64,000 nucleotides of DNA from Halovenus marina (GTDB lineage Archaea > Halobacteriota > Halobacteria > Halobacteriales > Haloarculaceae). A program made the translations under genes and the position numbers. The stretch is from NCBI RefSeq assembly GCF_051414115.1, contig NZ_JBLKNZ010000001.1:310001-374000 (forward strand), written 5' to 3'. Below the pieces are notes generated by a model. That model did not search any database. It was not told where the DNA came from and saw only the letters and a list, made by a program, of their open reading frames with translations. Positions 1 through 8,865 of this stretch are shown here, piece by piece (position 1 is the stretch's first letter; the number at the start of each line of letters is the position of its first letter).

Positions 1-59
1 ACGTGGAGTGGTAGGTTCGGAACGCAGTCGACGGCAGTGAAAAATGCTCGCAGACGGTG

Positions 60-641
60 TTACTCGGGTGCTTCTTCGGCGCTCATCCCCGACCACTCCT
101 CGAAGTCGACGTCGATGTCGAACAGCGAGAGCGTCCGTGCGGCGGTTCGGTCGATGATGTCGTCGATCGAGTCGGGGTTGTTGTAAAAGGAGGGAAATGG
201 GGGATTGATAATTCCGCCAACGTCGGTGACTTCGAGCATGTTCTTCAGGTGGATCTTGTTGAGTGGCTTCTCTCTGGGCATGAGCACGAGCGTCCGTCGC
301 TCTTTCAGCGTGACATCCGCTGCGCGCGTGATGAGGTTTCCCGAACTCCCGTGTGCGACATTCGAGAGCGTCTTCATCGAACACGGGGCGATCACCATCC
401 CGGCAGTCTCGAACGAACCGCTCGACGGCGGTGCAGCGACGTCCTTGTACCCGTACTCGGCGTCGGCCAGGGCCTGCACCGCTTCGACGCTGTACTCGGA
501 TTCCTGTTTGATGTTTAGCTTGGCCGCACGCGAGAGAATCAGATGTGACTCGTACTCGAGTTCAGCGAGCAGTTCGAGAAGACGGATACCGTATATCTGA
601 CCGGTTGCTCCGGTGAGGGCCACGATGATTCTTTGTGACAC
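60..641 (-). CDS. ubiX: UbiX-family flavin prenyltransferase
   Basis: The family joins a dimethylallyl group to reduced FMN, making prenylated FMN for UbiD-type decarboxylases. The 193-residue protein opens with a Rossmann-like segment containing GATGQIYG, the family's flavin/phosphate loop. The central stretch PCSMKTLSNVAHG followed by RAADVTLKERR and LMPREKPLNKIHL is the conserved prenyl-acceptor region, and the PPFPSFYNNP segment is also typical. Length matches the family. The start is a GTG. No ubiD partner lies in the window, so the decarboxylase served is unknown. Haloarchaea may carry several UbiX paralogues, so the exact role within the family is inferred. Confidence 0.9.
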   Translation of the reverse strand: MSQRIIVALTGATGQIYGIRLLELLAELEYESHLILSRAAKLNIKQESEYSVEAVQALADAEYGYKDVAAPPSSGSFETAGMVIAPCSMKTLSNVAHGSSGNLITRAADVTLKERRTLVLMPREKPLNKIHLKNMLEVTDVGGIINPPFPSFYNNPDSIDDIIDRTAARTLSLFDIDVDFEEWSGMSAEEAPE

Positions 642-730
642 GATATCGAGTCAAAGGGGCGATTCAGGTTAGTTCTTGTGCTCACTGGCCGACAGGGTGG
701 AACCCAAATGGACAATACCGTCCGCGGCGG

Positions 731-1165
731 TCACTCTGTTGACTGTCGAATAGCTGATACCACTGGGCACCGGGCGTTCAGCAGGATCGACTGGGTCACG
801 CTTCCAAACAGTGCCTTGCCCGTTGGCGACCGTTTGCGACCCGAAACGACGATGTACCGAGCGTCGTTCTCTTCGGCGTACGTGGTGATACGGTCCGCCG
901 GAGCGCCCATGAGGCCAGCGCTTTCGTGGGGGACATCAAGGTCTTCCGCTGTCTCCGATGCGATACTTTTCGCGACTGACCGGACCTCGTCCATGTCGAT
1001 CGAATCGCCCGATTCGACTGACGTTCGGCCCAGGTCGAGAAACTCAGACCGGGTCAGCACGTGCACGACGTGTACTGGTTCGTCGAACGCCTCGGCGAGC
1101 CGTTCGGCTTCGCTGACGACGGTGGCTGCTCGGTCTGATCGGTCGACTGCTGCGATGATCGTCAT
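731..1165 (-). CDS. Universal stress protein, single UspA domain
   Basis: A 144-residue protein with a single Usp alpha/beta fold. The N-terminus reads MTIIAAVDRSDRA, where the Asp contacts adenine in ATP-binding Usps. The C-terminal nucleotide motif GRKRSPTGKALFGSVTQS fits the G-2x-G-9x-G-(S/T) pattern, so ATP binding is expected. It is one of three Usp genes in the window and resembles the second half of the tandem Usp at 28673-29614. It is transcribed away from the Liv-type transporter. Usps in haloarchaea often sit beside transporters; its target is not visible from sequence. Confidence 0.9.
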   Translation of the reverse strand: MTIIAAVDRSDRAATVVSEAERLAEAFDEPVHVVHVLTRSEFLDLGRTSVESGDSIDMDEVRSVAKSIASETAEDLDVPHESAGLMGAPADRITTYAEENDARYIVVSGRKRSPTGKALFGSVTQSILLNARCPVVSAIRQSTE

Positions 1166-1186
1166 ATGGAGTCATGTTTCCGACGC

Positions 1187-1194
1187 CTTTTATT
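1187..1194 (-). promoter_or_regulatory. TATA-like box for the Usp gene
   Basis: On the minus strand the box reads CTAATAAA and is centred about 26 bases upstream of the ATG at 1165. That spacing suits a leaderless archaeal transcript. Confidence 0.5.
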
Positions 1195-1369
1195 AGTATC
1201 CCCAACCGTCTTCTTCCTATCATATCAGCTGGGGACGGCAGCGCAGCGCTCGCCATCACAGTTCATTAGTGTGGTAGATATGTACTGCATCGGACACAAA
1301 CAGACAGGAACGTCAATTTCTACGCAGAAACCGGGCGACTGGAGTAGTATTCACCGGATAACCCTATCA

Positions 1370-1377
1370 TTTATATT
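1370..1377 (+). promoter_or_regulatory. TATA box of first Liv-type operon
   Basis: TTTATATT is centred about 26 bases before the ATG at 1400. This supports a leaderless start there, in preference to the in-frame ATG at 1379, which would lie almost on the box. Confidence 0.6.
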
Positions 1378-1399
1378 CATGGACATTCACCAAAACCGT

Positions 1400-2830
1400 A
1401 TGCGCTCGAATGACACGCAGTCGGATGACCAGAACTCATCGAAGGGACCGCTGAGCAGACGGCGTTTACTCCAGAGTGCCGGGGTCGCCGGGACGCTCGG
1501 TATCGCCGGATGTATCTCGGATTCGGACGACGATGGCGGTGACGACGGAAGTGGTGACGACGGAAGTGGTGACGACGGAAGTGGTGACGACGGAAGTGGT
1601 GACGACGGAAGTGGTGACGACGGAAGCGGCGATGGGAGCGGGGATGGAAGCGGAGACGGAAGCGGAGACGGGAGTGGTGACGGAAGTGGTGACGGAAACG
1701 GCAACCCGCTTGAGGGTGAAACGGTAACGATCGGGGTTCTCAACCCGATCAGCGGCCCCTTCGCGCCACTGGGCGGCCCGCAGCGACAGGGGGCACAGGC
1801 TGGGGTCGAATACGTCAACAACTCCGACGAGTTCGACTTCGAGTTCGACGCGGTGTACGAGGACACGGAAACGGGGGCAGCAGTCGGTCGGCGGCGTGCA
1901 GAGCGTGTTGTCCAGCAAGACGGCGCGGACTTCATCGCCGGGTGTGCCAACTCCTCGGTCGCACTCGCAGTCTCGGAGTACTGTGGGAGCAACGAGATCG
2001 TGTACACGACTGGTGGAGCAGGGATGCAACTCACCGAGGGTAGCTGTAACCAGTACACGTTCCGAAACGAGACGAACGCAGCACAGCAGGCGTCTGGCGT
2101 CGCTCAGTGGATCCTCAACGAGGGCTACAGTAACGTCTGGATCCACACCGCAGACTACGCGTACGGGAACTCTGCGATGGAGGAGATCGAGCGCGCCCTG
2201 GAAGGATCTGATGCTGAGATCGTCGGCCGAACGGTTCCCTCACAGGGAACGAGCAACTTCGGATCGTACATCAGCCAGATCTCAAACTCTGACGCGGAGG
2301 TGCTCGCCGTCCCGCTCACTGGCGGCGACCTGGTCAACTTCATGGGGCAGGCGGCCGACGCGGGACTGAAAGACGAAGTCGACATCATCGGCACCGCAAA
2401 CTTCGCCCGATTCGTTCGCGGAGCACTCGGCCCGGCCCTCGACGGCACCTACAGCGCCGCGCTGTACGACGCGTCGCTCGAGGAAGGCGACAATCAGGAG
2501 TTCGTCAGCATGTACAACGAGATGCACGGCAACCCACCGGGACACTTCGCCCGTGTCGGATTCGAGGCAGTGCGGCTGATCGCGAGGGGGATTCAGGCGG
2601 CAGGGTCGACCGACACGAGCGAGGTCGCGTCGACACTCGAAGGGCTCGAAGTCGAGACCGTTCTCGGCACGACCGCGTTCCGTGAGTGTGACCACCAGAC
2701 CCCGAACCCGGTGTGGCCAGCCGAGGTCGCCCTGCCGAGCGAGGACGCAGAGATGACCGAACTCAACATCATCGAGAAAATCCCAAAGGAAACGACGACG
2801 CCGGACTGTACCGGCAACTGCGAGATGTGA
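1400..2830 (+). CDS. Liv-type ABC transporter substrate-binding lipoprotein
   Basis: A 476-residue periplasmic-binding-protein-fold (type 1, LivJ-like) receptor for a branched-chain-amino-acid/amide-type ABC importer. The N-terminus has a twin-arginine signal (SRRRLLQSAGVAGTLGIAGC) ending in a lipobox Cys, so it should be exported folded by Tat and lipid-anchored. A roughly 55-residue Asp/Gly/Ser linker follows, then the binding domain beginning VTIGVLNPISGPFAPLG. The permease and two ATPases follow directly on the same strand, giving a complete transporter. The start at 1400 is chosen from the TATA spacing; 1379 is an in-frame alternative. Substrate cannot be told from sequence; amino acids, urea or short amides are all possible for this family. 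Confidence 0.9.
   Translation: MRSNDTQSDDQNSSKGPLSRRRLLQSAGVAGTLGIAGCISDSDDDGGDDGSGDDGSGDDGSGDDGSGDDGSGDDGSGDGSGDGSGDGSGDGSGDGSGDGNGNPLEGETVTIGVLNPISGPFAPLGGPQRQGAQAGVEYVNNSDEFDFEFDAVYEDTETGAAVGRRRAERVVQQDGADFIAGCANSSVALAVSEYCGSNEIVYTTGGAGMQLTEGSCNQYTFRNETNAAQQASGVAQWILNEGYSNVWIHTADYAYGNSAMEEIERALEGSDAEIVGRTVPSQGTSNFGSYISQISNSDAEVLAVPLTGGDLVNFMGQAADAGLKDEVDIIGTANFARFVRGALGPALDGTYSAALYDASLEEGDNQEFVSMYNEMHGNPPGHFARVGFEAVRLIARGIQAAGSTDTSEVASTLEGLEVETVLGTTAFRECDHQTPNPVWPAEVALPSEDAEMTELNIIEKIPKETTTPDCTGNCEM
1538..1699 (+). repeat. Tandem 15-mer and 12-mer repeats encoding the D/G/S linker
   Basis: Six near-identical 15-base units (GGTGACGACGGAAGT) run from 1538 to 1627. Six 12-base units of the type GGAGACGGAAGC follow to 1699. 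Both are in frame inside the lipoprotein gene and encode GDDGS and GDGS units. Such tracts can change length by slippage without a frameshift. Confidence 0.85.
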
Positions 2831-2918
2831 ACGGGCACCACTGACCACGCTGCGCTTTCAGATTGATTGATGAACTGCCCACAACGTATCCAAACGATGA
2901 ACACAGGAACATAACACG

Positions 2919-4895
2919 ATGGTATCACCAGCATTACTGTTTGAAATACTGCTTAACGGTCTCGTCATCGGGATGATCTACGTCCTGGCGGCAGCGGGGC
3001 TGGCCCTCATCTTCGGGGTCATGGACATCCTGAATCTCAGCCACGGGGAGTTGTTCGCACTCGGTGGGTATCTCGCCATTTCGATCGTCGGCTCGCTCGG
3101 AGCAGGGGTCGGGTTCTGGGTCGCGTTACTGGCGGCACCGATCGTCGTCGGCGTGATCGGAATGGCGATCGAACGGGTGACCTTGCGGCCACTGTACGGC
3201 CGCGGCCATCTCGACCAGGCGCTTGTCACCTTCGGGTTCTTGCTCATCATCTACGACGGCCTGGGGCTCATCTGGGGCAAGTCCAGAAGTGAAGTGATTT
3301 CGACACCCGGTCTGCTCGAGGGAACGATCGAGATCTTCGGGTTCAGCTATGCCGCATACAACTACTTCGTGCTAGCGCTCGGGACGGTGCTGGTGCTCCT
3401 GACGTGGGGCATGCTCAACTACACGAAGTTCGGACTCATCATCCGTGCGGGGTCACAAGACCGGAAGATGGTTGGTGACCTCGGAATCAACATCAACCGA
3501 TACTATACGCTCCTGTTCGGGTTCGGGATGGCGCTTGCCGGTATCGGCGGCGTCGCCATGGGAGCGTACCAGACTGTCTCGCTGAGTCTCGGAAATTCGA
3601 TTATCATCCCCGCGTTCGTCGTCGTGGTCATCGGCGGTCTCGGGAGCTTCAAAGGGGCCGTGTTCGGCGCGTTGCTCGTCGGCGTGCTGCAGAGTCTGAT
3701 GTCGACGTACGTTCCGTTTTTCTCCGGTGTCGAAATTTTCCTCGTGATGATCGCCGTGCTCCTGATCAAACCACGGGGACTGTTCGGCAACCCTCACTGG
3801 GAGGTTCCGAGTTCGGACACTAACTTCCTCGCTGGCGTCCGGGGCGGCGTGTTCAACACGCAGACGCGGAAGTATCTCGGGGTTGGTGCGGTTGGATTGC
3901 TCGCACTCGTTCCGTTCGGCGCGGGCACGTTCTACTCGGCGTACTACGTCTCGCTGACCCAGGAGCTGATGATCTGGGCGCTGCTGGCGCTGAGTCTCGA
4001 CCTCGTGATGGGCTATACGGGACTGATATCGCTCGGCCACGCGATGTTCTACGGGCTGGGTGCGTACACCGCCATGCTCGTGTTCATGCACCTGACGCCG
4101 TCGATACTCGTTGCGCTCGTAGCGGCGATTCTCATCTGTACGGTCGTGGCAATCGTCGTTGGACACCTCTCGATCAGGGTCACCGGTCCCTACTTCATCC
4201 TGATAACACTCGGGTTCGCAGAGCTGTTCTACGAGGGTGTCTCGAAGTTCGACTTCACCGGCGGCAGCAACGGACTCTTTGGCGTCGAGCGGAAGTTCGG
4301 GATCCCCGGAATGAGTGTTGACTTCCGGGAGATCGAAGTCGGCATGGAACCCATCGTGTTGTCCGGCGGCGAACTGTACTTCTACTTCGTGTTGATCTTC
4401 GTCGTACTCTCGTATCTGGTCGCACGGACGCTGATGAACGCGCCCTTCGGGAGCATCCTCCGGTCGGTCAAGGAAAACCAACAGCGAACCGAGTTCATGG
4501 GCTATGACGTCCGCGGCTACAAGCTTCGAGCGTTCACGATCAGCGGCGCGCTCGCCGGACTCGCTGGTGGCCTGTTCGCCGCTGTGCAGGGGTACGCGGA
4601 CCCCTCGCTGTTCCACTGGCTCGTCTCCGGTGAACTCATCCTGATGGTCGTGCTCGGCGGGACCGGAACGCTGTACGGTCCCATGCTCGGCGCGGGCGTG
4701 TTCGTCGGGTTCTCCGACTTCATGTCTGGATATATCTCCTCGTGGCGACTCGTGCTCGGCGTCATGTTCGTCCTGTTCGTGCTGTTTCTCCCACGCGGAC
4801 TGGTCTCGATCCCGGCACGCGTCAAGATGGTCTGGAACCGACGGCTCGGTGGCGGTGAAACAGTAACTGAACCCTCACCAGGAGGTGACGACTGA
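2919..4895 (+). CDS. Fused LivH-LivM permease
   Basis: One 658-residue membrane protein combines both permease subunits of a Liv-type importer. Residues about 1-295 are LivH-like (GLALIFGVMDILNLSHGE near the start, then VVIGGLGSFKGAVFGALLVG). Residues about 325-640 are LivM-like (ALSLDLVMGYTGLISLGHA, then RSVKENQQRTEFMGYDV, the ATPase-coupling loop). Single LivH and LivM proteins are about 290 and 330 residues, so this is a simple head-to-tail fusion. It lies 88 bases after the binding protein and overlaps the ATPase start by one base. The second Liv system in the window keeps these subunits separate. Confidence 0.92.
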   Translation: MVSPALLFEILLNGLVIGMIYVLAAAGLALIFGVMDILNLSHGELFALGGYLAISIVGSLGAGVGFWVALLAAPIVVGVIGMAIERVTLRPLYGRGHLDQALVTFGFLLIIYDGLGLIWGKSRSEVISTPGLLEGTIEIFGFSYAAYNYFVLALGTVLVLLTWGMLNYTKFGLIIRAGSQDRKMVGDLGININRYYTLLFGFGMALAGIGGVAMGAYQTVSLSLGNSIIIPAFVVVVIGGLGSFKGAVFGALLVGVLQSLMSTYVPFFSGVEIFLVMIAVLLIKPRGLFGNPHWEVPSSDTNFLAGVRGGVFNTQTRKYLGVGAVGLLALVPFGAGTFYSAYYVSLTQELMIWALLALSLDLVMGYTGLISLGHAMFYGLGAYTAMLVFMHLTPSILVALVAAILICTVVAIVVGHLSIRVTGPYFILITLGFAELFYEGVSKFDFTGGSNGLFGVERKFGIPGMSVDFREIEVGMEPIVLSGGELYFYFVLIFVVLSYLVARTLMNAPFGSILRSVKENQQRTEFMGYDVRGYKLRAFTISGALAGLAGGLFAAVQGYADPSLFHWLVSGELILMVVLGGTGTLYGPMLGAGVFVGFSDFMSGYISSWRLVLGVMFVLFVLFLPRGLVSIPARVKMVWNRRLGGGETVTEPSPGGDD

Positions 4896-5707
4896 TGGCA
4901 ACGACAGAACAGACAGACGACGGACCGACGACGCGAGAGACGCGATCAGCCATCCTCGAAACGGACGACCTCACCAAGCGGTACGGTGAACTCGTCGCCG
5001 TCGACCACGCCAACCTCTCTGTCACCGACGGCCACTTCCACAGCATCATCGGTCCGAACGGTGCGGGCAAGACGACGCTGCTGGACCTGATCACGGGGCG
5101 GCGCAAACCGACCAGCGGGTCGATCCATTTCGACGGCGAGGACATCACGACCCTTCCCTCGGACGAACTCGTCCACAAAGGGATCGCACGGTCGTTTCAG
5201 ATCACGAGCGTTCTGAGCGGCCTCTCCGTGTACGAGAACGTCCGCCTCGCGGTGCAGGCGATAAACTACCCTTCGCTTTCGCTGTTCGACTCCTACTTCA
5301 GAGGGTCGAGTCGACAACAGGAAATAAACGACCAGACGAACACGGTGCTCGAACAGATCGGACTCGACGACCAGGCGGACCAGGTCGCACAGAACCTCTC
5401 GTACGGCGACCGTCGGAAACTCGAAATCGGAATTGTGCTTGCGACCGACCCGAAACTCGTGTTGCTCGACGAACCGACCGCAGGGATGAGCGTCGACATG
5501 AAACACGAGACGATCGACCTGATCGAAGACGTGCTTGCGGACGCGACCGTCATCCTGATCGAACACGACGTCGAACTCGTGATGCAACTCTCAGACCGGA
5601 TCACGGTACTCCACCAGGGGTCGATCCTCGCTGAGGGGACTCCTGATGAGATATCGAACAACAAACAGGTACAGAACGCATATCTCGGAGGGCACACCGA
5701 TGAGTGA
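4895..5707 (+). CDS. livG: Liv-type ABC transporter ATPase, LivG-like
   Basis: A 270-residue cytoplasmic ATPase. It has Walker A GPNGAGKTT (after FHSII), the ABC signature in degenerate form (LSYGDRRKLEIG), Walker B LVLLDEPTAGMS and the switch His in LIEHDVELVM. The C-terminal YLGGHTDE matches LivG-type subunits. The ATG overlaps the permease stop by one base and is preceded by GGAGGTGA at 4881-4888, a good ribosome-binding site, so translation is probably coupled. About 25 extra N-terminal residues precede the ABC domain. Confidence 0.93.
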   Translation: MATTEQTDDGPTTRETRSAILETDDLTKRYGELVAVDHANLSVTDGHFHSIIGPNGAGKTTLLDLITGRRKPTSGSIHFDGEDITTLPSDELVHKGIARSFQITSVLSGLSVYENVRLAVQAINYPSLSLFDSYFRGSSRQQEINDQTNTVLEQIGLDDQADQVAQNLSYGDRRKLEIGIVLATDPKLVLLDEPTAGMSVDMKHETIDLIEDVLADATVILIEHDVELVMQLSDRITVLHQGSILAEGTPDEISNNKQVQNAYLGGHTDE

Positions 5708-6434
5708 CGACCGATTCGACGACGACCCGCTCCTGTCCGTTCGCGACCTGGTCGCGGGCTACGGGCTCGGAAACGTGTTGCGCGGGATCGACTTCGACGT
5801 CGGACGGGGCGAAGTCGTCACGCTGATCGGGCGCAACGGTGCTGGAAAGACGACGACACTGGAGAGCATTCTCGGAAACGTGCCCGAGATGACCGGCGAG
5901 ATCCACTTCAACGGGGTCGACATCTCGAAGCAAAGCAACGACAAGACGATCCGGGAAGGGATCGCGTACGTCCCGGAAGAACGACGTGTCTTCCCCGGAC
6001 TCACGATCCGCGAGAATCTCGAAGTCGCACAGACGCCCGTCGACAGTGCTGACGCCCGCGACATCGACGACGCAATCGACATGTTCGAGAACCTCCGCGA
6101 GAACAGGGGGAGTCTCGGCAGCGAACTGAGCGGCGGCGAACAGCAGATGCTCGCAATCGCGCGGGCGCTGGTCAGCGGTGCCGACCTGCTGATGCTCGAC
6201 GAACCCACGGAGGGGCTTGCTCCCTTCATCGTTCGCTCCGTCGAGGAGACCATCGAACGACTCAACGACGAAGGACTCACCATTCTGCTCGTCGAACAGA
6301 ACGTCCAGGTAGCGATGAACGTCGCCGACCATCACTACGTGCTCAACGAGGGCGAAATCGTCTACGAGGGCACCTCTGAGGAGTTGTCCGAGAGTCAGGA
6401 CATCCTCGACGAGTACTTCGGGGTCACCTCCTGA
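5700..6434 (+). CDS. livF: Liv-type ABC transporter ATPase, LivF-like
   Basis: A 244-residue second ATPase of the importer. It has Walker A GRNGAGKTT, a family-typical YVPEERRVFPGLT segment, signature LSGGEQQMLAIARAL, Walker B LLMLDEPTEGLAP and the LVEQNV switch region. The ATG at 5700 overlaps the livG stop by eight bases and leaves the ABC domain at the usual distance from the N-terminus; an ATG 54 bases upstream would lie deep inside livG. It ends the operon. Confidence 0.93.
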   Translation: MSDDRFDDDPLLSVRDLVAGYGLGNVLRGIDFDVGRGEVVTLIGRNGAGKTTTLESILGNVPEMTGEIHFNGVDISKQSNDKTIREGIAYVPEERRVFPGLTIRENLEVAQTPVDSADARDIDDAIDMFENLRENRGSLGSELSGGEQQMLAIARALVSGADLLMLDEPTEGLAPFIVRSVEETIERLNDEGLTILLVEQNVQVAMNVADHHYVLNEGEIVYEGTSEELSESQDILDEYFGVTS

Positions 6435-6499
6435 CCGAGAGCGCACACCCCGCTTTGGGGATCGGCCGCTTTTTGTGGCAGAACGTTCAAGTAACGCCT

Positions 6500-6901
6500 A
6501 TGGACGTTTCCGCAATCGACCACGTCAACATCAGAATCCCGACGGATGGCGTCGAAGACGCAGTCGCATTCTACCGTGACGCGCTCGGCTTCGAACCCGA
6601 GAACCTCGACCGATTCCGCGACGGCGAGCGGACGATCTTCTCGTTTCGACTGAACGAGGACGCGATCATCCACGTCCGGCCGGTCGATACCTTCTCGCCG
6701 CCGGACGGCGAAGGGTTCGACCACTTCGCAATCGTCGTCGACGAACCGATCGAGGCGGTTCGCGAGCGACTCGACGACGCCGGTATCGAGATCGAACGGG
6801 ACGGGAACCCGCTGGGCGCGACCGGGCGCGCACCGGCCGTCTACGTCCGTGACCCCTTCGGCTTCCTGATCGAGATCAAGACGAGCGAACCGGCCGAATA
6901 A
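6500..6901 (+). CDS. VOC/glyoxalase-family protein
   Basis: A 133-residue vicinal-oxygen-chelate fold protein with two beta-alpha-beta-beta-beta repeats. IDHVNIRI opens the first repeat, with His 8 as a probable metal ligand. FDHFAIVVDEP opens the second, and FGFLIEIKTSEPAE closes the protein with a probable Glu ligand. The family includes glyoxalases, dioxygenases and epimerases, and the substrate is not indicated. It follows livF by 65 bases, with a T-rich box at 6470-6477 that could be its own promoter. The ATG at 6500 is chosen because the domain starts immediately after it. Confidence 0.85.
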   Translation: MDVSAIDHVNIRIPTDGVEDAVAFYRDALGFEPENLDRFRDGERTIFSFRLNEDAIIHVRPVDTFSPPDGEGFDHFAIVVDEPIEAVRERLDDAGIEIERDGNPLGATGRAPAVYVRDPFGFLIEIKTSEPAE

Positions 6902-6903
6902 CG

Positions 6904-8274
6904 CTAGTCCGAGGTGGCCGCTCGTTCAGCGATCATCTCCTCGGCTTTTCCCGCCCAGTCACCCCACAGGAAGCCCGCGAGGACGACCAGCGACCACCAG
7001 ACGTAGGTGAGAACCATCCCGGCGTAGATGCCGATCAGCCCGAAATCGAGGACGACTGCGGTGAGATACGAGAAGCCGAGCATGAAGCCGAAGGAGCCGG
7101 TGACTCGGGCGTAGAGGGGCGTTCGGGTGTCGCCAGCGCCGCGCAACGCGCCGGAGATCGGGAAGAAGATGCCGACGAAAAACAGCAGGACGCCGAAGGC
7201 CCGCGTGAAGTTCGTCGCGTACCCGACGGTCACGGGGTCGTTGGTGAACAGGGTGGCGAGGTGACCCGCCGTCGCGATCAGAACGAGACCGCCGGTTCCG
7301 AGCGTCAGCAGGCCAAGCGCCATGATCGACAGCCCGGAAAAGCGTGCCTGCTCGGGGTCACCCTCGCCGAGTCGCTGTCCGACCACGATGCTCGCGGCGG
7401 TGCCGTAGGACCGGTACAGCGGCCCCGTCGTCTGGTGGTAGAGCCGACGCCCGATGTGATAGCCAGCGTTCACCTCGGTGCCGAAGACGAGCAACAGCGC
7501 GTTGAACGGATAGCTCACGATAGAAGTGGACATCCCTTCAGCGATGTTCGGAGCGGAGACGGCGACGAGTTGTTTGGTGATCGTCGGGTCGGCCGACCAC
7601 TCGTAGCCCAGTTCTGTCCGGTCGCTCGCGATTGCGAGCGCGACGGCGATTGCCTCTGCCGTTCGGCTGACCGCCGTCGCGAGCGCGACGCCAGCGACCC
7701 CGTACTGTGGAACCAGCCAGACGCCGAGTCCGAGCACGATCGACAGCAGGATGTTCAACACGTTCGCGCCAGCGTTGATGTACATCGGGGTGACCGTATC
7801 ACCGGTGCCCTGTAGCGCCCGCGACCCGGCCAGTGCGACGATTCGCATCGGAGAGGCGGCGAAGATGATCAGCAGGTACAGGCCGCCGATCCGGATGACA
7901 TCGGGGCCAGAGCCGAGAATCGACATCGCAAAATCGCTCAAGAGGTACCCGAGGATGATAAGCGGAATCCCGAGTGCGAATCCGATCGCCATCGCCTGTG
8001 TGGTCGCCCGGTCACGAGTCAGTTCCGCGCCCCGTCCCGTGTCCTGACTGGAGAGCGCAATCGCGCCCGCACCGAGTCCGGAGCCAAAGCGCATCGGGAT
8101 CTGTGCGTACAGGTCGGCGATCCCGACGGCAGCGACCGCGGCCGGTGAGAACAGCCCCGTGATCAGGAGGTCGACTGTCCGCATCAGCGTCGAGAGCGTT
8201 TGCTGGACTGCAACGGGCCAGGCGAGCGAAATCGTCTCCCGCCAGACCGCGACGACGCGACTTCGCAGACCCAT
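6904..8274 (-). CDS. MATE-family efflux transporter
   Basis: A 456-residue integral membrane protein with twelve predicted hydrophobic segments in two similar halves, as in MATE/NorM-type cation-coupled exporters. The first helix contains SLAWPVAVQQTLSTLMRTVDLLITG, a typical MATE opening, and FFPISGALRGAGDTRTP marks the second half. It converges with the VOC gene, with only two bases between the stop codons. Likely substrates are drugs or organic cations; this is a family-level inference. Confidence 0.9.
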   Translation of the reverse strand: MGLRSRVVAVWRETISLAWPVAVQQTLSTLMRTVDLLITGLFSPAAVAAVGIADLYAQIPMRFGSGLGAGAIALSSQDTGRGAELTRDRATTQAMAIGFALGIPLIILGYLLSDFAMSILGSGPDVIRIGGLYLLIIFAASPMRIVALAGSRALQGTGDTVTPMYINAGANVLNILLSIVLGLGVWLVPQYGVAGVALATAVSRTAEAIAVALAIASDRTELGYEWSADPTITKQLVAVSAPNIAEGMSTSIVSYPFNALLLVFGTEVNAGYHIGRRLYHQTTGPLYRSYGTAASIVVGQRLGEGDPEQARFSGLSIMALGLLTLGTGGLVLIATAGHLATLFTNDPVTVGYATNFTRAFGVLLFFVGIFFPISGALRGAGDTRTPLYARVTGSFGFMLGFSYLTAVVLDFGLIGIYAGMVLTYVWWSLVVLAGFLWGDWAGKAEEMIAERAATSD

Positions 8275-8353
8275 ACCTGAAAGTACAACGAGTGAACGAA
8301 AGAGCGTGTCGATACTTACTCACCCAGTTGCAGACTGTGGGATTTCTCGCCGG

Positions 8354-8361
8354 GTTTTAAG
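8354..8361 (+). promoter_or_regulatory. TATA-like box for the FMN-binding protein gene
   Basis: GTTTTAAG is centred about 29 bases before the ATG at 8387. Confidence 0.45.
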
Positions 8362-8386
8362 ATGACAAACTGTGAAGGTTCTTCCT

Positions 8387-8848
8387 ATGGCACCCGACGA
8401 CAGACCAGTCCGCGGCAATCAGATGACCGAGGACGAACTGGACGACGCGCTCAGAGAACTGACACACGGGACACTCTCGCTCGCGCGAGACGGGGAGGCC
8501 TACGGCGTCCCCATCTCCTTTGGCTACGACGGCGAGCGGATCTTCCTGTACCTGATCCAGTTCGGTGACCGGAGCAAAAAGATCGAATTCAGCGAGCAGA
8601 CAGAGACGGCGTCGCTCGCGGCCTACGAGGCGAACTCCCGCTTCGACTGGAAGAGCGTCATCGTCACCGGGTCGCTTCACGAACTCGACGAGGACGAGGT
8701 CGAGCACATGGACGAGGTGATGGACGACAACGCGTGGCATCCCAGCCTCTATGCGAGTGCGAGAGACGAGACGATGACGGGGATCCGACGCCTCGAACTC
8801 CGGATCGACAGCGCGACCGGGCGACACGGCGAGGAGCATCTGGCGTAA
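8387..8848 (+). CDS. Pyridoxamine 5'-phosphate oxidase-family (flavin-binding split barrel) protein
   Basis: A 153-residue protein of the FMN/F420-binding split-barrel fold. Features include LTHGTLSLARDGEAYGVPISFGYDGERIFLY, the two-strand flavin-binding core with a probable phosphate contact, and SRFDWKSVIVTGSLHELD further on. Small archaeal members are usually uncharacterised FMN or heme/F420 binders, not true PdxH. The start at 8387 fits the TATA spacing; an in-frame ATG 15 bases upstream exists. It converges with the EamA transporter gene. Confidence 0.82.
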   Translation: MAPDDRPVRGNQMTEDELDDALRELTHGTLSLARDGEAYGVPISFGYDGERIFLYLIQFGDRSKKIEFSEQTETASLAAYEANSRFDWKSVIVTGSLHELDEDEVEHMDEVMDDNAWHPSLYASARDETMTGIRRLELRIDSATGRHGEEHLA

Positions 8849-8865
8849 CACTCCGATCGGTCGCC

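Noticed and set aside
1166..1399. Longer N-terminus for the first substrate-binding protein
   Set aside because: An in-frame extension exists, but it runs across the TATA box and would place the Tat signal far inside the protein.
1538..1699. Repeat array considered as a CRISPR
   Set aside because: The units are contiguous with no spacers and are in frame within a lipoprotein linker.
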